Counted from the first letter of the stretch, positions 1 to 6,519 are shown. The stretch is 15,156 nt of DNA from CAYPOY01 sp964412395 (GCA_964412395.1 CAYPOY010000107.1:1-15156), one strand, 5' to 3'. Program-made: numbers and translations. The notes: generated by a model not told the origin, from the sequence alone.

Positions 1-139
1 TGAGGCCGGTGAGGAGGTTGAAGAGGGTGGACTTACCCACGTTGGGCTGCCCAGCCAGCGCCACCACGACAGGGCGCACTTCCGCCGGTTGCTGGAGGAC
101 CGTCTGTGCCTGGACAGGAGATTGGCGATGGATGTTCAT
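1..139 (-). CDS. feoB: Ferrous iron transport protein B, N-terminal fragment (cut by window edge)
   Basis: Only the first 46 codons are in the window; the gene continues past the left edge. The start ATG (137-139 on the plus strand) is preceded by AAGGTG five bases upstream, and lies six bases after the feoA stop codon. The fragment ends with GQPNVGKSTLFNLLTGL, the G1/P-loop of the FeoB cytosolic GTPase domain. FeoB is the inner-membrane Fe(II) permease, in which this N-terminal G domain is followed by a membrane core. Roughly 20 polar residues precede the G domain, a slightly long leader for the family. Position behind fur and feoA and the tight spacing indicate co-transcription and iron-dependent control. 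The G1 motif alone would fit other TRAFAC GTPases, but with feoA next to it FeoB is the clear reading. Confidence 0.9.
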   Translation of the reverse strand, partial: MNIHRQSPVQAQTVLQQPAEVRPVVVALAGQPNVGKSTLFNLLTGL

Positions 140-145
140 AGCACC

Positions 146-436
146 TTATCTCCGCACGTGGATTTTGCCCGCCTCACCGCGCCCCAGCGCGATGCGAGCG
201 TCCCGCACCAGGGCGATGAGCGGTCCACGGCCAAAGTTCTGCACGATCGTGACCTCCGCCCCCGGCGTGAATCCCAGGGACGCCATCCGGCACAGCAAAC
301 CCCGACCGCCGACCAGTTCGACCACCACGCCTCGCTCGCCAGGATGCATGGCACTCAGGGGTACTACCTCGTTCTGTGATGCAGGCTTTGATATGGACGA
401 CGGGGCTGCCCGGCGTGTCCTCGATCTATTTCTCAT
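146..436 (-). CDS. feoA: Ferrous iron transport protein A (SH3-like)
   Basis: A 96-residue protein. The conserved part, from about residue 24 (VVPLSAMHPGERGVVVELVGG) to the end (GRGEAGKIHVRR), has the usual FeoA pattern: a PGE turn, a G(R)GLLCRMASLGFTPGAEV segment, and a C-terminal beta strand. FeoA is a small cytosolic SH3-fold partner of the FeoB iron permease. I chose the ATG at 436, which overlaps the end of fur by 11 bases and has AAGGA ten bases upstream. An in-frame GTG at 475 would overlap fur by 50 bases and adds no conserved residues. The first 23 residues are a basic, Ser-rich extension not typical of the 75-80 residue family. It is followed six bases later by feoB, so translation of the three genes is probably coupled. 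Confidence 0.9.
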   Translation of the reverse strand: MRNRSRTRRAAPSSISKPASQNEVVPLSAMHPGERGVVVELVGGRGLLCRMASLGFTPGAEVTIVQNFGRGPLIALVRDARIALGRGEAGKIHVRR

Positions 437-896
437 TATCGCTTTGTCCTTCTGCTTGGTTTTGACACTGAGCACAGTAGCCGTTCAGATGCAGATGGGT
501 ACTGGTCACGTGCACCCCCTCCCGTGCGCTTAACTCCTGCTGGATCCGCGCCACCAGGGGCGTGTCGAACTCGATTACCTTGCCACAGCCTAGACAGGTG
601 AAGTGATAGTGCGGACTGTCTCGCACCGGTTCGTAGTGACCGTGCTCCTCGCCCAGGCGGTGCTCCTCCACCAGCCCCATCTCCTTCAGGACAGCCAGCG
701 TGCGATAGACTGTCGCCAGGCTGATGTCGGGATAGTGAACCTTGGCCCGGTCGTAAAGCTCTTCAGCGTCCAGGTGCTCGTGGCTCTCCGCCAGCACCTC
801 CAGAATCAGGCGGCGCTGGGAGGTCAATCGCCGCCCTGCTGCCCGAAAGACGCCTCGCAGGTGGCTTTTTTGCAGATAATCTTTCGGCTCACTCAT
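426..896 (-). CDS. fur: Fur-family metal-dependent transcriptional regulator
   Basis: 156 residues, normal length for Fur/PerR/Zur. The N-terminal winged helix contains the recognition helix region DISLATVYRTLAVL (57-70). The dimer and metal part carries HYHF (96-99), a CLGC pair (C101, C104) and a second YCAQC pair (C141, C144); the two CxxC pairs are the structural zinc site of many Fur proteins. The start at 896 has a GAGGG ribosome site about six bases upstream. The gene heads fur-feoA-feoB and has a Fur box at its promoter, so it most likely senses Fe(II) and represses ferrous iron uptake together with itself. PerR or Zur specificity cannot be excluded from sequence alone, but the Feo neighbours favour Fur. 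Confidence 0.92.
   Translation of the reverse strand: MSEPKDYLQKSHLRGVFRAAGRRLTSQRRLILEVLAESHEHLDAEELYDRAKVHYPDISLATVYRTLAVLKEMGLVEEHRLGEEHGHYEPVRDSPHYHFTCLGCGKVIEFDTPLVARIQQELSAREGVHVTSTHLHLNGYCAQCQNQAEGQSDNEK
447..451 (-). promoter_or_regulatory. Ribosome binding site of feoA
   Basis: On the minus strand AAGGA lies inside the last codons of fur, ten bases before the ATG at 436. It supports the 436 start over the in-frame GTG at 475. The spacing is on the long side. Confidence 0.5.
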
Positions 897-911
897 TTAT
901 CACCCTCTTAT

Positions 912-926
912 TGAGAATGATTCGCA
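912..926. promoter_or_regulatory. Fur box (7-1-7 operator)
   Basis: TGAGAAT-G-ATTCGCA is a 7-1-7 inverted repeat with six of seven bases paired, close to the classical TGATAATnATTATCA Fur operator. Over the 19-bp consensus starting at 913, 13 of 19 bases agree. It covers the predicted transcription start downstream of the -10 box of the fur promoter, a position where a bound repressor blocks RNA polymerase. Confidence 0.8.
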
Positions 927-933
927 TTAATAA

Positions 934-962
934 ATTATAACACGCTTTACGTCATTTGGCAA
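934..962 (-). promoter_or_regulatory. Sigma-70 promoter of fur-feoA-feoB
   Basis: On the minus strand the -35 box is TTGCCA (957-962, five of six) and the -10 box is TATAAT (934-939, perfect), separated by exactly 17 bases. Transcription should start near 927, about 30 bases before the fur start codon and inside the Fur box. Confidence 0.85.
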
Positions 963-1030
963 GTGACACCTGGTACGCCCCCCGCGTGATACCCGTCACT
1001 CCGCCAGGCAGTGCTCACGGCTTGACCTCT

Positions 1031-1059
1031 TTGACAAAATTCTTGACTACCTGCATAAT
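1031..1059 (+). promoter_or_regulatory. Candidate sigma-70 promoter reading into the hairpin region and melA
   Basis: TTGACA (1031-1036, perfect -35) and CATAAT (1054-1059, five of six) are separated by 17 bases. Transcription would start near 1066, giving a leader of about 470 bases before melA that includes all the hairpins at 1085-1451. It could drive melA-galK, a small RNA, or both. A second TTGACT at 1043-1048 has no matching -10 box. Confidence 0.6.
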
Positions 1060-1084
1060 GTGATGCGGTTCATTGGCCGGGGCC

Positions 1085-1451
1085 GCCGGGCAATGAATGC
1101 GCCCGGCTACGGAGCAGCGTCCGATGAATCGGACTTGATACGCCGCTAATAGCCCGATTGATCGGGCGTCGTTCCGTAGTTCGGCGACTTCATCGCCGAG
1201 CTGCCGCCCTTGGCAAGAGCTACCCTGCCGCAGGCTTGGAATTCGCCGCGATTAACAGGCGCAAACCGATCCAGGGACGTGCCTTGGCGCCGAAGTGCCA
1301 TCGTGGCCTGGTAAGCGTTCAGGCCTCATCCAACACGATGAATAAATTCATCGTCTGCTAGCCAAAGTGCGTTGAAACGCACTCAAAAACGGGCCGAAAT
1401 AACCCGTTTCAACGGGTTTCCTGATATCAGCCGTGTGTTTCAACACACGGC
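1085..1451. repeat. Array of short-loop hairpins in the fur-melA intergenic region
   Basis: Perfect inverted repeats follow one another: 1085-1107 (7-bp arms, 9-base loop), 1119-1134, 1152-1167, 1181-1199, 1305-1325 (6-bp arms, 9-base loop), 1335-1354 (9-bp arms), 1366-1383 (8-bp arms), 1401-1418 (8-bp arms), the 10-bp palindrome CTGATATCAG at 1421-1430, and 1430-1451 (10-bp arms). The stems differ in sequence, but the tips recur: TGAA at 1119-1134 and 1366-1383, TTGA at 1152-1167, and TTCA at 1401-1418, 1430-1451 and within the 1181-1199 loop. CTACGGA (1107-1113) can pair with TCCGTAG (1173-1179), enclosing two of the hairpins in a cloverleaf-like fold. The part from 1200 to 1304 shows only weak pairing. 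No coding potential is apparent. Confidence 0.8.
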
Positions 1452-1536
1452 CAGGGGGCGGGTGAACGCTTACATGGCCTGCAGGAGGGTGATGAATTAT
1501 GAAAGGCTCTCTAATCCCTGAAAGGAGTTTAACGCG

Positions 1537-2853
1537 ATGTCCAGGATCACCTTTATCGGGGCCGGCAGCACCGTTTTCGCCAAAAACCTGCTGGGAGACA
1601 TCCTCAGCTTCCCCGAACTGGCCGATTCTACCATCAGCCTGCACGATATTGACGAGGACCGCCTGCGCACCTCGGAGATCGTGGCACATAAAGTGGCCCA
1701 GGCCCTGGATGCCCACCCCACTATCGAAGCCACTACCGACCGCCGGGCTGCCCTGGACGGCGCTGACTACGCTATTTGTACAATCCAGGTGGCCGGCTAC
1801 AAACCTGGCACGGTGATTGACTTCGAAGTTCCCAGACTCAAGAAATACGGCCTGCGCCAGACGATTGGCGACACCGTGGGCATTGGCGGCATTATGCGCG
1901 GTCTGCGCACCATCCCTGTCCTTTTGGACATGTGCCACGACATGGAAGAGCTGTGCCCCGATGTCACCTTCCTGAATTACGTCAATCCAATGGCCATAAA
2001 CTGCTGGGCCATCAGCCGGGCCAGCAATATCAAGACAGTGGGCCTCTGTCACAGCGTCCAGGGCACGGCGGAACAACTCGCCCGCGACATCGGCGTGCCC
2101 ATCGAAGAGATCAACTACCTGTGCGCGGGCATCAACCACATGGCCTTCTACCTGCGCTTCGAGCGCAAGACGGGCGATGGTGTCGAGGACCTCTATCCGC
2201 GTATCCGCCAGGTGGTGGAGGAAGGCCGGGTGCCCACCTGGAACCGGGTGCGCTATGAGATGCTCACCCGGCTGGGCTACTTCGTCACCGAGTCGAGCGA
2301 GCACTTCGCCGAATACGTGCCCTGGTTCATCAAGCGGGATCGCCCCGACTTGATCGAGCGCTTCAACATCCCGCTGGATGAATATCCCCTGCGCTGCGAA
2401 ACGCTGATTGCCGGCTGGGAAGCCCTGCGTGGATACCTGGAGAACCCTGAGACGACCCTGGAAGTCGAGCGCACCCACGAATACGGCTCGTACATCATCA
2501 ACAGCCTGGAAACGGGCACTCCCCGGGTGATCAACGGCAACGTGCCTAACTACGGCCTGATTGACAACCTGCCCCAGGGCTGCATCGTAGAAGTCCCTTG
2601 CGTGGTGGACAAGAATGGCGTGCAGCCCATCCGCATTGGTGCTCTGCCGCCGCACCTGGCGGCGTTAATACAGACCAACGTCAACGTGCAGGCCCTGACG
2701 GTGGAAGCAGCGCTGACTCGAAAGCGGGAGTACATCTACCACGCCGCCATGCTCGACCCTCACACCGGTGCCGAACTGGACCTGGACCAGATCTGGGACC
2801 TGGTGGATGATCTCATCGCGGCCCACGGCGATTGGTTGCCAGCCTATCGGTGA
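1537..2853 (+). CDS. melA: Alpha-galactosidase, glycoside hydrolase family 4 (MelA type)
   Basis: 438 residues, close to the 451 of E. coli MelA, and similar to it along the whole length. GH4 enzymes need NAD+ and Mn2+ and cleave by transient oxidation at C3 and elimination, not by classical hydrolysis. Visible are the Rossmann motif FIGAGS (6-11), the conserved IGDTVGIGGIMRGLRTIP stretch (110-127), LNYVNPMA (146-153), the metal-site CHS (C171, H172) in GLCHSVQGT, and AGINHMAFYL (197-206) with metal ligand H201. VTESSEHFAEYVPWF and the C-terminal AAHGDWLP are also MelA-like. The CHS motif and galK downstream favour alpha-galactosidase over other GH4 activities. AAAGGAG (1521-1527) lies nine bases before the ATG. 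The protein has no signal peptide, so it acts on imported alpha-galactosides such as melibiose or raffinose. Confidence 0.93.
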   Translation: MSRITFIGAGSTVFAKNLLGDILSFPELADSTISLHDIDEDRLRTSEIVAHKVAQALDAHPTIEATTDRRAALDGADYAICTIQVAGYKPGTVIDFEVPRLKKYGLRQTIGDTVGIGGIMRGLRTIPVLLDMCHDMEELCPDVTFLNYVNPMAINCWAISRASNIKTVGLCHSVQGTAEQLARDIGVPIEEINYLCAGINHMAFYLRFERKTGDGVEDLYPRIRQVVEEGRVPTWNRVRYEMLTRLGYFVTESSEHFAEYVPWFIKRDRPDLIERFNIPLDEYPLRCETLIAGWEALRGYLENPETTLEVERTHEYGSYIINSLETGTPRVINGNVPNYGLIDNLPQGCIVEVPCVVDKNGVQPIRIGALPPHLAALIQTNVNVQALTVEAALTRKREYIYHAAMLDPHTGAELDLDQIWDLVDDLIAAHGDWLPAYR

Positions 2854-2855
2854 AA

Positions 2856-2911
2856 TGAAACGTGAAACGTCAAACGTGAAACGTGAAACGTCAAACGTCA
2901 AACGTGAGGCG
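2856..2911 (+). repeat. Heptamer tandem repeat, eight units of TSAAACG
   Basis: Starting two bases after the melA stop codon, seven exact TGAAACG or TCAAACG units in unbroken phase (2856-2904) are followed by a degenerate TGAGGCG. Five are of the TGA type or its variant after the first unit, and three are TCA. Because seven is not a multiple of three, TGA stops fall in all three plus frames, so the array is not coding on that strand. It resembles the short tandemly repeated heptamers known from cyanobacteria and filamentous bacteria. Confidence 0.9.
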
Positions 2912-2930
2912 CACACGGCATTAAACCATC

Positions 2931-2954
2931 ACGCAACACGCAGCATACAACACG
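2931..2954 (+). repeat. Degenerate ACGCAAC-type heptamers, interrupted by the MITE-like element
   Basis: ACGCAAC, ACGCAGC and ATACAAC run in phase, and the next unit begins ACG and is broken at 2954. The missing CTTC follows the second copy of AACACG at 3116, and ACGGAGG follows after it. Removing the element and one AACACG copy restores an in-phase heptamer series up to the galK ribosome site. Confidence 0.6.
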
Positions 2955-3109
2955 GGTATCTTTTCAATAATATGGGGCAAGACCTCCGAGGTTTATAGAT
3001 TTGTGCCCTCCAGAAAGTGATTGGTGGCACGATGCTCGCTTTCCGAACCAAATACGCTGCCCAAACCTCGGAGGTCTAAATGGTTGCCCCCAAATATTGA
3101 GATGATACC
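2955..3109. mobile_element. MITE-like element with inverted ends and 6-bp target duplication
   Basis: A 155-bp element. The outer 25 bases of each end are inverted copies with 20 of 25 matches, both starting GGTATC. Inside, a perfect 15-bp inverted repeat follows (2980-2994 with 3063-3077); the right arm carries seven extra bases. The direct repeat AACACG flanks it exactly (2949-2954 and 3110-3115). It is too short to encode a transposase and has no convincing gene, as expected of a nonautonomous element moved in trans. In RNA it would form one long hairpin ending just before the galK ribosome site. I do not recognise the transposase family from the ends. Confidence 0.7.
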
Positions 3110-3121
3110 AACACGCTTCAC

Positions 3122-3126
3122 GGAGG
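3122..3126 (+). promoter_or_regulatory. Ribosome binding site that fixes the galK start
   Basis: GGAGG lies five bases before the ATG at 3132. The reading frame is open further upstream to an ATG at 3021, but those codons lie within the MITE-like element and its flank, and the galactokinase homology starts after 3132. Confidence 0.8.
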
Positions 3127-3131
3127 ATATT

Positions 3132-4280
3132 ATGTCCCTTCAGCAAAGAGTCACCCAAGAATTTGAATGCCGCTTCGGCGCGCCACCCGCCTTCGTCGTG
3201 CGTGCGCCGGGGCGGGTTAATCTGATCGGGGAGCACACCGACTACAACGATGGCTTCGTGCTGCCGATGGCAATTGACCGCGCGATATGGATTGCAGTGC
3301 GGCCACGCGGCGACCGGCGCGTCATCGGCCACTCTCTCAACTTTGACCAGAGGATAGAATTCTCGTTGGAGAGTGTAAGGAACGAGAGAGCAGGATGGGG
3401 AGAGTACCTGAAAGGGATCGCCTGGGGACTGCAGGAGGCGGGCTACGTGTTACAGGGCTGGGAGGGGGTCGTCGCTGGCGACGTGCCGGTTGGCGCCGGG
3501 CTCTCCTCTTCGGCAGCGTTGGAAATGGCCACAGCCCGGGTCTTTGCCGTGACGTCGGGTTTGCCATGGCACCCAACCACGATGGTGAAGATCGGACAGC
3601 GCGCGGAGAACGAGTGGATTGGTGTCAACTGCGGCATCATGGATCAGATGATCTCGGCGGTGGGCAAGGCCGGCCACGCCCTGCTCATTGACTGTCGTTC
3701 GCTGGAGACACAGCCTGTGCCCCTGCCGCCGGGCACTGCTGTCGTAGTGCTGGACACGGCCACCCGCCGGGGCCTGGTGGATTCAGCATACAACGAGCGC
3801 CGCGCCCAGTGCGAGGCCGCTGCCCGTTTCTTCGACGTCCCGGCCCTCCGCGACGTGAGTATGGCCCAGTTCCAGGCCCGGGCCAGCCAGCTAGATGACC
3901 TGACTCGCCGCCGCGCCCGCCACGTGGTGACAGAAAACGCCCGCACCTTGCAAGCCGCCGAAGCTATGCGTCGGGGTGACGCCGTCGAGCTGGGCCAATT
4001 GATGAGCGCCAGCCACGTCAGCTTGCGAGACGATTTCGAAGTGTCGAGTGATGAATTAAACGCTATGGTGGCGTGCGCCCGCCGGGAAGATACTTGCTAC
4101 GGCGCTCGTATGACCGGCGCCGGTTTTGGTGGTTGTGCCATTGCGCTCGTCCGCGCCGACGCTGCTCATGCCTTCGCCGCTACCATCGTTACCTGCTACC
4201 AGGCAACCACGGGCATCACACCAAACGTCCACGTCTGTGCGGCGACGGATGGTGTGGAAGTGGTGAAGGGGATAGTCTGA
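3132..4280 (+). CDS. galK: Galactokinase (GHMP kinase family)
   Basis: 382 residues, the usual length. It phosphorylates galactose at C1 with ATP, the entry step of the Leloir pathway. The galactokinase signature GRVNLIGEHTDY is at 27-38, the GHMP phosphate-binding loop PVGAGLSSSAALE at 119-131, the catalytic aspartate region GIMDQM with D171, and the third GHMP motif GARMTGAGFGGCAIAL at 324-339. Intact and cytosolic. It follows melA on the same strand after 278 bases that hold the heptamer array and the MITE-like element. It may share the melA transcript or be driven from within that insert; no strong promoter is visible there. No clear terminator follows, and the stop lies 21 bases from the end of the convergent oxidoreductase gene. 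Confidence 0.95.
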   Translation: MSLQQRVTQEFECRFGAPPAFVVRAPGRVNLIGEHTDYNDGFVLPMAIDRAIWIAVRPRGDRRVIGHSLNFDQRIEFSLESVRNERAGWGEYLKGIAWGLQEAGYVLQGWEGVVAGDVPVGAGLSSSAALEMATARVFAVTSGLPWHPTTMVKIGQRAENEWIGVNCGIMDQMISAVGKAGHALLIDCRSLETQPVPLPPGTAVVVLDTATRRGLVDSAYNERRAQCEAAARFFDVPALRDVSMAQFQARASQLDDLTRRRARHVVTENARTLQAAEAMRRGDAVELGQLMSASHVSLRDDFEVSSDELNAMVACARREDTCYGARMTGAGFGGCAIALVRADAAHAFAATIVTCYQATTGITPNVHVCAATDGVEVVKGIV

Positions 4281-4301
4281 TCAAACAGGCGTGGGCGAAG
4301 G

Positions 4302-5399
4302 CTAACTCCGTCGCGTGATTGGACACTTGCAAGCGATCCCCTCGCCTGGTCCCTCAGCCCAGCAACGGTTGGCTGAGATGCAGGAAGACTGCTCCTGTAA
4401 CCCCATGCGTAACCGGTTCGGCAAGTCTGGCTCGCAAATGAGGGGACGACAGAGGGAGATGAAATCGGCATCGCCAGCGGTCAGCACCTCTTCCATCACC
4501 CGCCGTGAGCGGAAGCCACCGACAAGGATAATAGGAAGCCGGGTCACCAGCCGCGCCCGCTGGGCCAGGGGGCGGAAGTAAGCCTCGTCTTCCTCGGAGC
4601 GGATCCCCGTGCGGGTGTTCAGGTTCTGACCTCCCCCGATTCCCCCGCTGATCTCCACCGCGTCCAGGCCCATCTCCTCTAACGCCGCCACGATCTGAAC
4701 TCCTTCCCCAGGGGTCAGACCACCCTCTACGCCGTCCATCATGCCGAGTTTGATGAACAGGGGGTAGTCGGGGCCGACTTGCTCCCGCACGGTCCGACAG
4801 ACGGCCCGCAGAAAGCGCATCCGCCCCTCCATATCGCCGCCCCATTCGTCGGTACGATGGTTAATAAGGGGGGAAAGGAACTGTCCAATCAGGTATCCGT
4901 GAGCCCCGTGGATCTGAACGCCGTCGAAGCTCGCCTCCTGGGCTCTCCGGGCTGCCTGTCCGTAGGCCCGGATCAGGAGGTTGATCTCATCGGGGGTCAT
5001 CTCCCGCGCTGGTCGCTGCAGGAAGGGAGCGTCCACCGTCGAAGGGGCGATGGTCTCGGGTACGATTTGCCGACCGCATTGCATCCCCCCGTGGTTGATC
5101 TGTGCCACAACCCGGCCGCCTTCCCGGTGGATCGCATCGGCCAGTTCGGCGAGGCCAGGGATCATCTTATCGGAATGGATGCTGGTCATCTCGGGGTGGG
5201 CCTTTCCGGAGGGATGCACGTACATGTGCCCGGTGATAATCAGGCCCACGCCGCCCTTGGCGAGCTCCTGGTAGAGCTGTCTGAGTTGTGATTTGGGCCG
5301 GCCATCGGAATTCGCCAGCCGCTCGGCGGTGGCGGATCGGACCAGACGGTTGGGCAAGGTGAGGGTGCCGATGTTCGCTGGTGTAAAGAGCATGCTCAT
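4302..5399 (-). CDS. NADH:flavin oxidoreductase, Old Yellow Enzyme family
   Basis: 365 residues forming an FMN-binding TIM barrel. The N-terminus MLFTPANIGTLTLPNRLVRS is the typical opening; INHGGMQ (101-107), IHGAHGYLIGQFLSP (163-177) with the paired active-site histidines H164 and H167, NHRTDEWGG (180-188), and the phosphate-binding VGGF (293-296) follow. Four cysteines near the C-terminus (340, 346, 357, 359) resemble the iron-sulfur-type cluster region of longer 2,4-dienoyl-CoA reductase relatives, but the FAD/NAD domain of those enzymes is absent. The ATG at 5393 is an alternative start, better spaced from GGAAGGA (nine bases, against three for 5399). An open frame continues to 5621 but lies inside the patatin gene. 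Starting 16 bases after patatin, it is probably co-transcribed. The substrate is unknown. Confidence 0.9.
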   Translation of the reverse strand: MSMLFTPANIGTLTLPNRLVRSATAERLANSDGRPKSQLRQLYQELAKGGVGLIITGHMYVHPSGKAHPEMTSIHSDKMIPGLAELADAIHREGGRVVAQINHGGMQCGRQIVPETIAPSTVDAPFLQRPAREMTPDEINLLIRAYGQAARRAQEASFDGVQIHGAHGYLIGQFLSPLINHRTDEWGGDMEGRMRFLRAVCRTVREQVGPDYPLFIKLGMMDGVEGGLTPGEGVQIVAALEEMGLDAVEISGGIGGGQNLNTRTGIRSEEDEAYFRPLAQRARLVTRLPIILVGGFRSRRVMEEVLTAGDADFISLCRPLICEPDLPNRLRMGLQEQSSCISANRCWAEGPGEGIACKCPITRRS

Positions 5400-5415
5400 G
5401 GTTCCTTCCGGTGGG

Positions 5416-6480
5416 CTATTGAGGAGGACTGGCTGCAGGCAGACCGCTCTGGCCCTCCACCGATCTCCCCGCTCGCGCCCAGGATGCTTTCGCGTCCTCG
5501 TAGCCCATCTGATACAGCCGCTCGTGGTTATCAAGGCTGTAGCGGATGATATCCACCAGGGGGATAGGGCACTGAGGGGAGACGATGACCGGCGGAGCGA
5601 TTTCCTGGTATGGAAGGTCAACGGCCCCTGCCTGATAGGGGGAAGGGGGCTGCCCCTGCAAATGGGCTTTCAGCGTCTCGTTCTCCGCCCGCAGCCGGGC
5701 GCTCTCAATGGTCAGCCGGACCAACTGATTGGTGCGATGGAAGAGCTTCAGGTCGGTCTGGAAGGAAGCCAGCAGCGCCCACTCGAAGGCGGCCTGGGCG
5801 GTCGCCAGAAGCCCTTGCACGCCGCCAACAGGGGTATACCGGGGACGGTTCCCTTCATCCTCCCAGGGGGTCATCAGCACCACCACGATGTCTTCGGCGC
5901 CCGCATCAATGGCCGGGCCCAGCGGCGTGTTGGCCACGGTGCCGCCATCCCAGAACGCTACGTCGTCAATCTTCGTAGGAGGATAGACCATCGGGATGCT
6001 GCAACTGGCCAGGATGTGGTCCAGGGTAATATCCACGTGCTCACAGTGACTGCCCGGCGAGGAATCGGGGCTGTTGCCGAAGACACGCAGCCGGCCTGTT
6101 TCCACCTCAACGACGGTGATGCGCAGGTGCCTGGACGGGGGCTGAGCGTTGATGCGCGACAGGTCTATCCAGCCCTCCTCGAGCAATGTCTTGCGCAGAG
6201 GGGTGGTGTCCAGCAGGTGATCCCATTCGTCCAGCGAAAACAGGTTCCAGGTGCGACGCTGCACGTCGTCGGTCTTCAACCGCTGCCACAACGCCCACAG
6301 TGAGTGAGCCGTGTGACCCGAGGCAATAGCCGCCCCGTTCACGGCCCCGATGGACGTGCCGACGATGATGTCAGGATACCACTCGTGCTCCTCGAGGAAG
6401 CGGAGCACGCCTACGTGATAGGCACCCCGTCCCCCGCCACCGGAAAGCACCAGGGCTCGCAAAGAATTTGAGTGAGTCAT
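5416..6480 (-). CDS. Patatin-like phospholipase / lipid acyl hydrolase
   Basis: 354 residues. Near the N-terminus are the oxyanion-hole loop GGGGRGAY (14-21) and the nucleophile elbow GTSIG with S43; the catalytic aspartate is D178 in WDGGTVANTP, completing the Ser-Asp dyad of the RssA/patatin family. From about residue 235 the protein becomes helical with heptad-like leucines (around LVRLTIESARLRAENETLKAHL split over two helices), then Pro-rich, unlike the catalytic core. No signal peptide or membrane segment is seen, so it is likely cytosolic or peripheral. AGGAGGT lies six to seven bases before the ATG. It is just upstream of the flavin oxidoreductase (16 bases), probably one transcript. 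Natural lipid substrate cannot be told from sequence. Confidence 0.9.
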   Translation of the reverse strand: MTHSNSLRALVLSGGGGRGAYHVGVLRFLEEHEWYPDIIVGTSIGAVNGAAIASGHTAHSLWALWQRLKTDDVQRRTWNLFSLDEWDHLLDTTPLRKTLLEEGWIDLSRINAQPPSRHLRITVVEVETGRLRVFGNSPDSSPGSHCEHVDITLDHILASCSIPMVYPPTKIDDVAFWDGGTVANTPLGPAIDAGAEDIVVVLMTPWEDEGNRPRYTPVGGVQGLLATAQAAFEWALLASFQTDLKLFHRTNQLVRLTIESARLRAENETLKAHLQGQPPSPYQAGAVDLPYQEIAPPVIVSPQCPIPLVDIIRYSLDNHERLYQMGYEDAKASWARAGRSVEGQSGLPAASPPQ

Positions 6481-6519
6481 TGACCACCTCCTGTCAGGTC
6501 TCCAGGTAAGTCAGTTAAA

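Noticed and set aside
1107..1179. tRNA gene (73 bases folding into a cloverleaf)
   Set aside because: The length and closing stem are suggestive, but there is no T-loop GTTCRA motif, no anticodon arm with seven-base loop, and the arms have two- to four-base tips.
1499..1816. 105-codon frame overlapping the start of melA
   Set aside because: It has a well-spaced AGGAGG, but it overlaps melA in another frame and its product shows no recognisable features. Kept only as part of the leader ORF observation.
1348..2655. 435-codon open frame on the minus strand
   Set aside because: It is entirely antisense to melA, which matches its family along the full length. GC-rich codon bias keeps the opposite frame open; the translation shows no recognisable family.
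3021..3131. Upstream extension of galK to an ATG at 3021
   Set aside because: These codons belong to the MITE-like element and its flank; the ribosome site and homology both place the start at 3132.
4281..4301. Terminator between convergent galK and oxidoreductase genes
   Set aside because: Only 21 bases, with no stem-loop or T-run.
5400..5621. Upstream extension of the flavin oxidoreductase
   Set aside because: It lies inside the patatin gene in another frame and the extra residues have no similarity to the family; GGAAGGA supports 5399 or 5393.
5293..6303. 336-codon open frame on the plus strand
   Set aside because: Antisense to the patatin and oxidoreductase genes, both of which have clear catalytic motifs. 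No ribosome site or family match.
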